Assembly (NCBI RefSeq): GCF_009846885.1
Contig: NZ_WUWM01000009.1
Coordinates: 62,001 to 126,000 of the forward strand
Direction of reading: 5' to 3'
DNA from: Paenibacillus puerhi
GTDB lineage: Bacteria > Bacillota > Bacilli > Paenibacillales > NBRC-103111
Length of the DNA stretch: 64,000 nt
The position numbers were made by a program, and so were the translations under genes. The notes below the pieces were generated by a model. The model saw nothing but the letters and a program-made list of their open reading frames with translations, did not search any database and was not told where the DNA came from. Below, piece after piece: positions 42,793 to 51,811 of this stretch; position 1 is the stretch's first letter, and each line of letters opens with the position of its first letter.

Positions 42793-43911
42793 ATGATGAA
42801 TCGGCTGCAGCTGGCACTGCTGGATACCGACGAATATTTTGGCGATATGCTGTCCGTTTACCTGCGGTCATCCGAGTATGCTCAGCGATTCGACTTACAG
42901 CGGTTCACCAGCCGCGAGGAGGGCTGCTCCTTTCTGGCGGAGGCGAGGGAGCCTTTGATCGCCCTTGTGCATGAATCTTGGCTCCCGCTGCCTGATGAAG
43001 CTTTCGGATTAAGAGCCGGCTGCATCTTAATTGTAAGTGAAACAGAGCGGATGGGGGGCCTCGTGGAATATCCGATTGTGTTCAAGTACCAGCCGCTGAA
43101 TACGCTGCTGGCCTCGGCGGCCTCGCATTATAACGAGTTTAGCGCAGGAGAGCCGCTAATCGGCAGCGCCAAGGGGACCCAGGTGACTGCTGTGTATGCC
43201 GCGGCAGGAGGCAGCGGGAAAACAGTGACGGCCATTCACTTGTCCGCCCAGCTAGCCGCTCTCGGTGAGCAGGTGCTGTGCTTCTCGCTGGAGCGCTTGC
43301 CATCGTATGCCTGGTACGACAGCCTCGGTCACAGGGAGGAACCCGATGATCCCTTCTCCAGGCTGCTGTATTATGCAAAGTCGAGACCGGAGCTGCTGAC
43401 CGCCAAGCTGGAGCAGGCCAAGCAGCGCCATCCGCAGTGGCGCTTCGATTGTATTCGTCCATTCTGCGAGCCTGACGAGTGGACCGATATGGAGCCTGCG
43501 GACATCGGCGAACTGCTATTAGCCGCCAGGCAATCGGGGCTGTACGACCGGATCATTGTCGATTCCGATTCGTCCGATTCCCCCGTTGTGCTTGAGCTGC
43601 TTCGTCAGGCGGATTTGGTGCTATGGCCGGTAGCGGATGACTGCGTCCAGCTCAGGAAAACGAGCGATTGGATCGCTGGCCAGCGCAAGCGCAACGGGGA
43701 AGAGGCCCGGCAGCTGCTGGAGAAGGTGCGTTTCCTGCATAACCGGAATACCGGGCAACGTCTGAATGACTTCCGCGCGTATTCGATTGAGGTCAGCGGC
43801 CAGCTGCCGTACGTCCCGGAATGGAAAAGCGTGGCCTGCGTCGAGGGCATGCTGGTGCGCGGTTTTGCCGATGATGCGGCTGCTCTGGTACGCGGAGGTG
43901 GCCGGAGTTGA
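42793..43911 (+). CDS. Tad pilus localisation protein TadZ/CpaE-like (ParA fold)
   Basis: The 372-residue protein has an N-terminal receiver-like half (LALLDTDEYFGDMLSVYLR) without a clear phosphorylation site. A MinD/ParA-type ATPase domain follows, with the P-loop AAAGGSGKTVTAIHLSAQLA near residue 137, YDRIIVDSDSSDSPVVLELL and DLVLWPVADD. TadZ/CpaE proteins place the Tad machine in the cell. AAGGAGGG precedes the ATG. It is the first gene of the Tad operon and its stop overlaps the TTG start of the ATPase gene. Confidence 0.83.
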   Translation: MMNRLQLALLDTDEYFGDMLSVYLRSSEYAQRFDLQRFTSREEGCSFLAEAREPLIALVHESWLPLPDEAFGLRAGCILIVSETERMGGLVEYPIVFKYQPLNTLLASAASHYNEFSAGEPLIGSAKGTQVTAVYAAAGGSGKTVTAIHLSAQLAALGEQVLCFSLERLPSYAWYDSLGHREEPDDPFSRLLYYAKSRPELLTAKLEQAKQRHPQWRFDCIRPFCEPDEWTDMEPADIGELLLAARQSGLYDRIIVDSDSSDSPVVLELLRQADLVLWPVADDCVQLRKTSDWIAGQRKRNGEEARQLLEKVRFLHNRNTGQRLNDFRAYSIEVSGQLPYVPEWKSVACVEGMLVRGFADDAAALVRGGGRS

Positions 43912-45149
43912 AGGAGGAGCAGCAATGGCTTGAGCTCCGCGCCGAGCTCAAGCGGGTCGTTCAGGATCAGATCGACTATGGCAGCAGCCTGTCGGATGAG
44001 CAGTTACTCGATCTGATTGAAGCGGAGGTATTTGACCGCTCATCGCGCAGTTATATGACCGCAGGGAGAAAGAAGCTGCTTGTCCGGGATATTTTTCACT
44101 CTTTTCGCGGGCTCGATGTGATCCAGCCGCTGGTGGATGATTCGGAGATTACCGAGATCATGATTAATTCGCATGACCGGATCTTTGTGGAGAAAAACGG
44201 AAGCGTGGTAGAGACGGGAATCGCCTTCGAAAGCAGGGAGAAGCTGGAGGATACGATCCAGGCCGTCGTAGGCCGGGTCAACCGCATCGTCAACGAATCG
44301 AGCCCGGTCGTGGACGCCAGACTTCCCGACGGGTCGCGTGTGCATGTCGTGCTTCCGCCGATCGCACTGGACGGACCGACCATGACGATCCGCAAGTTTC
44401 CTGCCGACCCGATGACGCTGGAGGATTTGCAGCGCCGGCAGGCGCTGACCCCGGAAGCCGCCGCTTTCCTGATTCGTCTGGTAAAGGAAAAGTACAATAT
44501 TTTCATCAGCGGGGGTACTGGTTCGGGCAAGACGACCTTTCTCAATGCGTTGTCCCAGCATATCCCGGCGGATGAACGGATTATTACGATCGAGGATTCG
44601 GCCGAGCTTCAGATCCGCGGCGTGCCGAATGTGGTCCGGCTGGAGACGCGCAACGCCAACACGGAAGGGCGGGGGGAAATCCCGATCCGCGAGCTGATTC
44701 GCGCCTCGCTACGGATGCGGCCTAACCGGATCATTGTCGGCGAGGTGCGCGGGGCCGAGGCGTTGGATATGCTGCAGGCTATGAATACTGGACATGAGGG
44801 GAGCTTATCGACGGGGCATGCAAATTCCACGGCGGATATGCTGAGCCGGCTGGAGACGATGGTGCTGAGCGGAGCGTCTTTGCCGCTGGATGTGGTACGC
44901 AAGCAGATGGCCTCGGCCCTCGATGTGATGGTGCATCTCCAGCGGCTGCGAGACCGGAGCCGCCGTGTGACGGAGATCAGCGAAGTACTGGGCATGGAAG
45001 GAGGTGAGGTAAGGCTGCAGCCGATCTATCGGTTCGTGGAGCGAGGGGAAGCTCCGGACGGCCGCGTGATCGGATGCCTGGAAGCTGTAGGCCAGGAGCC
45101 GCTTGCTAGGGACAAGCTTGCCGTCGGCCTTGGTCTGGCAAGCGGATGA
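43908..45149 (+). CDS. tadA: Tad secretion ATPase TadA/CpaF
   Basis: The 413-residue hexameric ATPase powers Flp pilus assembly. It has a helical N-terminal domain, INSHDRIFVEKNG, Walker A GGTGSGKTTFLNALSQ, ITIEDSAELQI, Walker B RIIVGEVRGAEALDML and the His box STGHANSTADMLSRLE. The start is TTG 43908, overlapping the previous stop, with GGAGGTGG upstream. The length is usual for CpaF-type proteins. Confidence 0.93.
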   Translation: MKEEQQWLELRAELKRVVQDQIDYGSSLSDEQLLDLIEAEVFDRSSRSYMTAGRKKLLVRDIFHSFRGLDVIQPLVDDSEITEIMINSHDRIFVEKNGSVVETGIAFESREKLEDTIQAVVGRVNRIVNESSPVVDARLPDGSRVHVVLPPIALDGPTMTIRKFPADPMTLEDLQRRQALTPEAAAFLIRLVKEKYNIFISGGTGSGKTTFLNALSQHIPADERIITIEDSAELQIRGVPNVVRLETRNANTEGRGEIPIRELIRASLRMRPNRIIVGEVRGAEALDMLQAMNTGHEGSLSTGHANSTADMLSRLETMVLSGASLPLDVVRKQMASALDVMVHLQRLRDRSRRVTEISEVLGMEGGEVRLQPIYRFVERGEAPDGRVIGCLEAVGQEPLARDKLAVGLGLASG

Positions 45150-45175
45150 TAGATCATTATGGGGGAGGCCTGCGC

Positions 45176-46018
45176 ATGAAGGCCAAGCGTTGGCTGGATT
45201 TGAGTGAAGCTGTGAGCTGGAGGTCTTTGCCTTTTACCAAAAAAACGGGCCTAAGCGATAACAAGCCTTTTGCACGGCTGACAGACTACGAACAGTTGGA
45301 GCTAAGTGCACGTCAGCAGGGATTGGCGGTCTGTGCAGGTGCCTTGTTGTGCGGGGCGCTAGCCTGGGTGTTTTATCGGCATCCCGTTGCGGTGGCGCTC
45401 TTCGCATTCGGTGGGCTGCTTTTTCCTGCTATGCTGCGGAAGCACTTGCTAACGCGCCGAAAAGCCCAGCTTAAAATTCAGTTCAAGCAGCTGTTGTCCG
45501 CCGTCTCCACCTCGCTCGGTGCAGGGAAATCGATTGAAACTGCCTTTCGCGACGCGATGCAAGATCTGCATCTCCTTTATCCGGATTCGTCGACCATGAT
45601 CATCCGGGAGCTGGAGATCGTCAATCGGCGGCTGGATAACGGGGAAAGCATCGAATCGGCGCTGCTTGGCTTTGCACAGCGTGCCGGGCTGGATGAAATC
45701 GGCCAATTCACCGACGTATTCGTCATCTGCAAACGGACGGGCGGCAGCCTGGTTCAGGTGGTCCGGAGAACCTCTATGCTGATTCAGGAAAAGCTGGATA
45801 TCGAGCAGGACTTGTCTGTTACGCTGGCTCAGAAAAAATTTGAGGCTAAGCTTTTGTCCGCAGCGCCCGTTGCGTTCGTGGCGATGATGGCCTGGACTGC
45901 ACCGGATTATATGGAGCCGTTGTATGAAGGAAGCGGGCGTGTAGTCATGACGGCGGCCTTGGCAGTGCTAGGGCTGAGTACCGTCTGGATAAGGCGAATT
46001 ATGAACATAAGGGTGTGA
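45176..46018 (+). CDS. tadB: Tad inner-membrane platform protein TadB
   Basis: The 280-residue protein has one T2SSF/GspF domain (about 115-240) between membrane spans (about 60-95 and 235-275), with LLSAVSTSLGAGKSIETAFRDAM typical of TadB. ATG 45176 has GGGGGAGG 7 bases upstream. ATG 45146, overlapping the tadA stop, is an alternative that would keep translational coupling. It works with TadC as the platform for TadA. Confidence 0.85.
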   Translation: MKAKRWLDLSEAVSWRSLPFTKKTGLSDNKPFARLTDYEQLELSARQQGLAVCAGALLCGALAWVFYRHPVAVALFAFGGLLFPAMLRKHLLTRRKAQLKIQFKQLLSAVSTSLGAGKSIETAFRDAMQDLHLLYPDSSTMIIRELEIVNRRLDNGESIESALLGFAQRAGLDEIGQFTDVFVICKRTGGSLVQVVRRTSMLIQEKLDIEQDLSVTLAQKKFEAKLLSAAPVAFVAMMAWTAPDYMEPLYEGSGRVVMTAALAVLGLSTVWIRRIMNIRV

Positions 46019-46022
46019 GGGG

Positions 46023-46898
46023 ATGCCATGGATGCTCTTTTTGCTGCTCCTGCAGGCGGCGGCTATTCCGGCGGCGGCGACAAAATCGCATCAAGCGTAT
46101 GCGTCCTGGCTGGAGGAGCATTGGCGCTTGCGGAAAGGAGATGCGCTGTATTGGTTAGCGGCAGCCGCGCTCGCCGCTATGGAAAGGCTGCGTCTCTCCG
46201 ACAGGTTGAGCGAGCCGCTGCACAAGGTGCACCAGATTATGGCTGGTTTGCATGGGGCGAGGCAGGCGCTGGCACGAACGCGCTGGTTCACGGTGCGTGC
46301 CTTGCTGTCCATGTACGCAAGCCTCGCCTTCTTCATCGCGCTAGGCGCACTTATGGACGACGAGCCCGAGATGCTCGTGTATGGCGTTGTATGCGCGGCA
46401 GCCGCGCCGTTCGTTCTGTACAAGCAGGAGCAAGCGAAGCTGCTGCGCAAGAAGCGGGAGATGCTGATCGAGCTGCCTGAGGCCTTGAATCAGCTGATGC
46501 TGCTTGTTGGGGCCGGGGAAACGGTACAGCAGGCGATTATCAGGATCGCGGAACATAGCAGCGGCTCTTCCAATCCGCTCCGTCAGGAGCTGAGCGAGAC
46601 GGCAGGCGCGCTCCGGATGAATGCTTCGTTCGCCAAATCGATGGAGGAGTTCAGCAAGCGGTGCGCGATGCAGGAGACGACCCTGTTTACGACAACGCTT
46701 CTGCTCAATTACAGGCGCGGAGGCGATGAAATGCTCGTATCGCTGCGCGAGCTGTCGATGACCCTATGGGACAAGCGCAAGGCGCTGGCCAAGACGCTCG
46801 GCGAAGAAGCTTCCTCGAAGCTGGTATTCCCGATGGTATTGATCTTTTTTGTTGTCATGGTGATTGTGTCCGTCCCGGCTCTGATGATGGCAGGCTAG
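46023..46898 (+). CDS. tadC: Tad inner-membrane platform protein TadC
   Basis: The 291-residue protein is a second GspF-type platform protein: ELPEALNQLMLLVGAGETVQQAIIRIAEHS is the domain core, with membrane spans near the N-terminus, at about 95-135, and at the C-terminus (VLIFFVVMVIVSVPALMM). Start ATG 46023 follows AAGGG at about 9 bases; ATG 46032 is possible. It is spaced 4 bases from tadB. Confidence 0.85.
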   Translation: MPWMLFLLLLQAAAIPAAATKSHQAYASWLEEHWRLRKGDALYWLAAAALAAMERLRLSDRLSEPLHKVHQIMAGLHGARQALARTRWFTVRALLSMYASLAFFIALGALMDDEPEMLVYGVVCAAAAPFVLYKQEQAKLLRKKREMLIELPEALNQLMLLVGAGETVQQAIIRIAEHSSGSSNPLRQELSETAGALRMNASFAKSMEEFSKRCAMQETTLFTTTLLLNYRRGGDEMLVSLRELSMTLWDKRKALAKTLGEEASSKLVFPMVLIFFVVMVIVSVPALMMAG

Positions 46899-46960
46899 CA
46901 GGCTAGCCGAGTGTTAGTCCAGCAGGACAAAGCTTGAATTTACGAGGAGGAGACTGGGAT

Positions 46961-47194
46961 ATGAGTATGCAGCTTAAGGAAGGCTGGCTTCGTTTTTGGA
47001 AGGAAGAGGACGGGCTGGGAACGTTGGAGATTTTGTTGATTATTGCCGTTTTGATTATTATAGCGATAGCTTTCAGAAAATGGATCGTGAAATGGATGGG
47101 GGAGTTATTTGGTAGCGCGGATGAGCAAATAAAGCTCGAAAGGGAAAGCATTCGTGGTGATGGAAACGCGCTAAGTCCTCCGAAAACGCCGTGA
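46961..47194 (+). CDS. Flp-type pilin of the Tad system
   Basis: The 77-residue prepilin has a leader ending KEEDG, with cleavage before LGTLEILLIIAVLIIIAIAFRKWIVKWM. Glu at +5 of the mature chain is present and the mature pilin is only about 55 residues with a hydrophilic tail (IRGDGNALSPPKTP). These are the marks of a Flp pilin. GAGGAGGAG lies 10 bases before ATG 46961. Only one pilin gene is present in the locus. Confidence 0.82.
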   Translation: MSMQLKEGWLRFWKEEDGLGTLEILLIIAVLIIIAIAFRKWIVKWMGELFGSADEQIKLERESIRGDGNALSPPKTP

Positions 47195-48219
47195 TATGGG
47201 GCAGTCAACGTCATCATAGACTGCGCCTCCGCTTCTGGCGGGATCGCAGCGGCCAGTTCACGCTGGAGGCGGCGATGACCTTGCCTGTCATTATGCTTGC
47301 AACGTTCGTGCTGCTGGCGGTAGCCGTGTATTACTATCAGCAGTCCAGCTTGTACTATAAGGCCGGGAGGTCGGCGGAGCGGACAGCCTATATTTGGGAC
47401 AGCAGCAGCAAGGACTATGTCACGGGGGCCGTTCATCCAACGGCCAGCGATGGTCTGTACTGGAGGATTGCGGCAGACGGCTTGTCCCAGTGGTTCAATG
47501 TGCTGCGGCCGTTCGAGCCGGTAAGCGTGGCGCTTCCGCCAGCTGCAGGCGGCTCTGGCGGAAGCGGCGCCTCCGGCAAGCTGCTGAAGGCGTCGGGAGA
47601 GCTGGGAAGCGAGCTCAGGGGCGGTTTATCTTACCGGCACTACGGCCTGTTCCGTGTCGTCCATGCTTCGCTCGAACGCATGGTCCGGCTGCCGGATTTC
47701 GTACGGGACTGGTTCCAGGGCTCTTCCCGGCTGCAAGCGGGCGTCTCATCCCATGTGATCGATCCCGTCGAAACGATTCGGCTGACGGATCTGACGCGAA
47801 CCTTCATTGCGGGGATCCAGGGTCGTATCAAGCCGAAGGCGGCGCTTGCCTTGATGACGGAGCCCGTGACGGGCAAGGCCACACGACCGGCCATCACCTC
47901 GCATGCCCAAGCGGCACAGTATTTGCGCCTGCTGGTAGGGGGAACGGAGAAAATGGTTCAGGTCACGCCTGAGACGAAACGGCAAATCGACGCGCTGGAT
48001 GCCTCGGGGGTAGCTCATCAGGCCTACTATACGTTTAATGAAAAAAATTTGCGTGAGGTACAGCTCCCCAAGGATGCGGAGCTGCTCAAAGAAGGCTCGC
48101 AGGTAAAGGGAGTGGTCTGGCATTTCTTCAAGCTGTCGAAGCAGGATCGGGTCAAGCTGACGCAAGTCTTAAAACGTGAAATCGAGCGCAACGGCATCGT
48201 TATTATATTCCATGAATAG
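47191..48219 (+). CDS. TadE-like pseudopilin with a large extracellular domain
   Basis: The 342-residue protein has a basic N-terminus, then GQFTLEAAMTLPVIMLATFVLLAVAVYYYQQ, the TadE-type pseudopilin helix with Glu +5 relative to Gly. A Gly/Ser/Ala-rich linker (about 110-130) and a soluble C-terminal domain follow. The start is GTG 47191, overlapping the pilin stop with no good ribosome site, so it depends on coupled translation. It is probably a minor subunit processed by the operon's own peptidase. Confidence 0.75.
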   Translation: MIWGSQRHHRLRLRFWRDRSGQFTLEAAMTLPVIMLATFVLLAVAVYYYQQSSLYYKAGRSAERTAYIWDSSSKDYVTGAVHPTASDGLYWRIAADGLSQWFNVLRPFEPVSVALPPAAGGSGGSGASGKLLKASGELGSELRGGLSYRHYGLFRVVHASLERMVRLPDFVRDWFQGSSRLQAGVSSHVIDPVETIRLTDLTRTFIAGIQGRIKPKAALALMTEPVTGKATRPAITSHAQAAQYLRLLVGGTEKMVQVTPETKRQIDALDASGVAHQAYYTFNEKNLREVQLPKDAELLKEGSQVKGVVWHFFKLSKQDRVKLTQVLKREIERNGIVIIFHE

Positions 48220-48236
48220 CGGGGAGGAGGAGAAGG

Positions 48237-50552
48237 TTGTCCAGGCGAAACGGACGGTTCAGACGCGAGGACGGCGCGGTTTCCGTCTATCTTATGCTTA
48301 TTTTGCTGCCGATGCTTCTGCTATTGGGGCTGTTGATCGATGTATTGCGCTGGAGGACGGCGGACCAGCAGGCGGAGCTTGCCGTGAAGGCGGGGGTACG
48401 TTCCGTTATGGCCGGTTTTTCGAAGCCGCTGCAGGCCTATGGACTGTTGGCTCTCGATACGAGCGGAGATGCGAACATCAGTCAGGTGTTCAGGGAAACG
48501 GTACAGGGCAACCTGGCCGCCCCCGCTGAGGGAGGGGGCTTTGCCTGGATCGAACCGAAGCTGGAGGCGGAGGCCGATGCCCCCCGAGTTACGGCTATGT
48601 ACCCGTTGTCGAATCATGAAATTCTAAAGCGCCATATTCTGGAGGAAATGAAGTACCGGGCGCCGCTGAGCTATTCGCTGGAGCTGATGGACAAGTGGAA
48701 GAAAAACGGTGTCACCGCCAGTCTGGGACAAGCGTCACGCTTCGGCGAGCATGCGGCTCGACTGGAGAGGGTGCTGGAGGATCGGGACAGCAGGCTGGAA
48801 GAGGCCTGGGACGCATTCGAGGAGATTCGTCAGAGAGCAGGGGAGATCACGCCTTTTTATCGGACTCAGCTGCGTGATCTGGACGAGCTCAGCTCCAAAA
48901 TTGGCATCCATACGCTGGAGAATGTTCGTGCATCGCTGCAGCAGGCACAAGCACAGGTCAATTCCTTGGAGCAGCAGATGCGAAGCATCGATGCCTCGAT
49001 CGCTTCGCTTGCTCAGGCGGGTGCGGCGGCGATCCCTTCTATTATCCAGCTTAGTCAAGCGAGATCGCAGCTGAATAGCGAGTACGCGAAAGCCAGGAAG
49101 CTGGTCGCGGATGCCGAGGAGATGCTGAGAAACTTTGCCCGCTACGCGGAATTGCTGGTCGTTATCCGCACGAAAACAGCGATCGATCTGCCGCAGCTTC
49201 AGACGGACCTGCGCGAGTTTCAGCAAGCCCACCGGCAGGCGGTCGAAGCTAATGAAGCTGTGGAGCTTGAGCTGGCCAAAATCCGAGGAAACGGCGAAAC
49301 GCAGTCCGGAGACGGCTTAGCTTCTATAGCAGAGCTGGAGCAACAGACGTTTGCGGAGGTTAAGGTGCTTAGCAGACAGGAGCTGGAAACGTGGCAAGCC
49401 GACGTGGTGGGGGCGGTGGCCCAGTTTGCGGGCTTCGATGCGCAGATGAATGACGGTATCTGGTTTACGCAGAAGAAATATGCCAATACCCTTCAGGCGC
49501 TTGAAGGCTTTCAGAGTTCCATTGAAGCGACGGCAGCCCGGATGAGTCCTACCGTAAGGAGTCAGCAGGCAAGCTCGCGAAGCATTCAGGCGGGCAAGCG
49601 GGAGCAGCGCTCCAAGGCCGAGGCTGTTCTAAGCGAAGTCCAAAAAAGCCTGGGGGCCTGCAGTCTTACGGCCGGCGCTGATCCTTATGAAGCGATATAT
49701 CTTGCGCTGGAGGGCAATCCCCGGACCCCGGAGGACAAAGGATTGTTCGGCAGCTATATGCAGCGCAACGCAGCTCCATCCGGCGCGGATGCCCTCCCGG
49801 CGATTCCGATGGACAGCGCGGATAAGGCAGGATTAGGAGCCCTGCAGCTGGTTGCCGGTCTGGAGAATTTGCTCATGGATATTAGAGACGAGTTCTATGT
49901 CGATGAGTATGCCGTCACCAAGTTCAGTTACCGGACCTTAGGTTTAGGTAGAGAGGCTTCCGGAGGAGTCCGCATGTCCAAGGAGCTGTCCCGGCCGGAC
50001 CAACATCCGCTCACGAATCAGGAGGTGGAGTATTTAATCTACGGCGCCAGCTCCTGCGCGAGCAATTATTCGCTCGCCTACTTGGAGATGTTCGCATTCC
50101 GTCTTGCGGTAGGCACGACGGAGGCGCTGCTGGAGCCCCGGAACGAAGCGCTGGCCGCAGGCTCGCCGCTGCTTGTGCTGCTGGCTGCCGTCGCTGAGGG
50201 TGCGGTGCGCGCCCAGGCGGACATGGCCAAGCTGATTCAGGGCGAGGAGGTGGCGCTGTCCCGTAAGCTCAGTCCGGCGGTAACGCTGAATTACCGGGAT
50301 TACTTGCGGATCTTTCTGCTGCTGCACAGCCGGGAAAGCGTCCTGCTGTCACGCATGCAGGCTCTTATCCATCATCATACATCCGTCGATCTGTCCGAGG
50401 TTAGCACCTATGCCTCCGGCCAGGCTACGGTTTCGTTCCGATTCTGGTTTATGGGGAGCGTGATGCGCTTGATCGGTGCAGACGGCTTCGGGGGCTGCGG
50501 CCGGGAGGCATCCCGCTGCCTGCTGACCAAATCGGCCGATTTCCGGTACTAA
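48237..50552 (+). CDS. TadG-like pilus protein with long coiled-coil region
   Basis: The 771-residue protein has an N-terminal helix (GAVSVYLMLILLPMLLLLGLLIDVLRW) of the TadE/TadG type, followed by extended coiled-coil segments at about 160-240, 245-330 and 400-440 that are rich in Gln, Ala and Glu. A C-terminal domain carries YLIYGASSCASNYSLAYLEMFAFRLA. The start is TTG 48237 behind a long GGAGGAGG site. It may form an envelope-spanning rod or a pilus-associated subunit. No von Willebrand domain was seen, unlike many TadG. Confidence 0.7.
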   Translation: MSRRNGRFRREDGAVSVYLMLILLPMLLLLGLLIDVLRWRTADQQAELAVKAGVRSVMAGFSKPLQAYGLLALDTSGDANISQVFRETVQGNLAAPAEGGGFAWIEPKLEAEADAPRVTAMYPLSNHEILKRHILEEMKYRAPLSYSLELMDKWKKNGVTASLGQASRFGEHAARLERVLEDRDSRLEEAWDAFEEIRQRAGEITPFYRTQLRDLDELSSKIGIHTLENVRASLQQAQAQVNSLEQQMRSIDASIASLAQAGAAAIPSIIQLSQARSQLNSEYAKARKLVADAEEMLRNFARYAELLVVIRTKTAIDLPQLQTDLREFQQAHRQAVEANEAVELELAKIRGNGETQSGDGLASIAELEQQTFAEVKVLSRQELETWQADVVGAVAQFAGFDAQMNDGIWFTQKKYANTLQALEGFQSSIEATAARMSPTVRSQQASSRSIQAGKREQRSKAEAVLSEVQKSLGACSLTAGADPYEAIYLALEGNPRTPEDKGLFGSYMQRNAAPSGADALPAIPMDSADKAGLGALQLVAGLENLLMDIRDEFYVDEYAVTKFSYRTLGLGREASGGVRMSKELSRPDQHPLTNQEVEYLIYGASSCASNYSLAYLEMFAFRLAVGTTEALLEPRNEALAAGSPLLVLLAAVAEGAVRAQADMAKLIQGEEVALSRKLSPAVTLNYRDYLRIFLLLHSRESVLLSRMQALIHHHTSVDLSEVSTYASGQATVSFRFWFMGSVMRLIGADGFGGCGREASRCLLTKSADFRY

Positions 50553-50581
50553 GGATAGACGGGAAAAGGAGGAAGGAAGTC

Positions 50582-51238
50582 ATGCGCTTGGCCAAATCGT
50601 CGGAAGGCGGCATCGTGCTGGAGGCTGCGCTGGTGCTTCCGCTTTTCGTATCCCTGCTGATGCTATTTGTGTCCTTGCTCCGTCTGGCCCAATGCGATAT
50701 GGCCTTGCAGTTCGCCGTGTCGGAATCGGCTAAGGTTATCGCCGCCAATATGTACCCGGTGGAGCAGCTCTACGCGGAGGCCCGTCAGCGTTTGGCAGCC
50801 AGCACGCCCGGCGTTTGGCTGGAGCAAGCGGTCACTCAGGCAGAGTCCGCCCGCTCCCGCGTTATCGATGCGGAAACGTTTGTCGAGGACTACGGGCGAT
50901 TTATACCCGAGCCGATCGTCCGCATGATGGCCTGGGAGAAGGATTACCGGACGGAGCTGGAGGCGGCGGCGGGGGAACAGACGGACCAATGGAAGCGGGC
51001 CGTGCGGCGCAAAGCGGCAGAGGCAGCGACGCCGTTGATCGCAAGCTTCGGCGACACCTCCGTGCTGCGGCCGGGGAAGTTCAAGGTGACGGATGTGCAG
51101 CTGCCCGACTTCCATAACGGGACGTCGTCCGAGGTTGTGATCGAGGCGCAGTATGAGTACACCCTGCTGCTGCCTTTCTATAAAAGGACGATGGTTCTTC
51201 GCAAGCAGGCGAGGGAACGCGCATGGATGGGAGGATAG
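50582..51238 (+). CDS. TadE-family minor subunit
   Basis: The 218-residue protein starts MRLAKSSEGG, followed by IVLEAALVLPLFVSLLMLFVSLLRLAQ, with Glu +4/+5 and the aliphatic run of TadE proteins. The soluble part is helical then beta-rich near the end. AGGAGGAAGG precedes the ATG. It is the third TadE/TadG-type gene of the operon. Confidence 0.8.
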   Translation: MRLAKSSEGGIVLEAALVLPLFVSLLMLFVSLLRLAQCDMALQFAVSESAKVIAANMYPVEQLYAEARQRLAASTPGVWLEQAVTQAESARSRVIDAETFVEDYGRFIPEPIVRMMAWEKDYRTELEAAAGEQTDQWKRAVRRKAAEAATPLIASFGDTSVLRPGKFKVTDVQLPDFHNGTSSEVVIEAQYEYTLLLPFYKRTMVLRKQARERAWMGG

Positions 51239-51242
51239 AATC

Positions 51243-51761
51243 ATGGACTGGTGGTTTGTCGGCTTGCTGCTTACGGTTGCCTTCGTTACGGATGTACGCA
51301 AGCGGGTGATTCCCAACTGGCTGACGGCATCCGGGGCAGCGGCCGGGCTGGCGGGGCATGCATGGGCAAGCGGCTGGGACGGGCTGGCCGGGTCGACTGT
51401 GGGACTTGTTGCAGGCTTTGTGCCGATGCTTCTTCTATATGCCCTGCGGGGGGTCGGAGCGGGAGATGTGAAGCTGTTCGCGGCTATCGGGGCGGTGACG
51501 GGGGCTGCCTTTACTTTGTATGCGATGGCGGTTTCACTGTGCTTTGCCGGGTTTATCGCGTGCTTGGTGTTTTTGTGGAGGCATGACAGAGTGCAGAAAT
51601 TCAAGGAAGTTTTTGGGGTGCTGCTTAGAATGTGGCTGTTTCGCGATCTTGCCGCGCTGATAAAGCCTGTCGACGAAAGCGAAAGGCTTAAATTCCCCTT
51701 CATGTGGGCGGTACTGCCGGGATCGGCGTATGCCTATCTGGCCTGGCAAGGGCTGCTGTGA
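51243..51761 (+). CDS. Small A24 prepilin peptidase (TadV/CpaA)
   Basis: The 172-residue membrane protease has six spans and the two catalytic aspartates in VAFVTDVRKRVIPNW and GVGAGDVKLFAAIG. It lacks the CxxC methylase domain of PilD, as usual for CpaA/TadV enzymes that process Flp pilins. ATG 51243 lies 9 bases after GGGAGG and 4 bases after the previous stop. Confidence 0.9.
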   Translation: MDWWFVGLLLTVAFVTDVRKRVIPNWLTASGAAAGLAGHAWASGWDGLAGSTVGLVAGFVPMLLLYALRGVGAGDVKLFAAIGAVTGAAFTLYAMAVSLCFAGFIACLVFLWRHDRVQKFKEVFGVLLRMWLFRDLAALIKPVDESERLKFPFMWAVLPGSAYAYLAWQGLL

Positions 51762-51811
51762 CCATGTGAGATACGCGGCAAATGAACGGATTGGAAGGGA
51801 GGGAACCGGCA

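Noticed and set aside
50663..51703. 346-residue open frame on the minus strand
   Set aside because: Covers TadE-like and TadV genes that have clear motifs and ribosome sites on the + strand.
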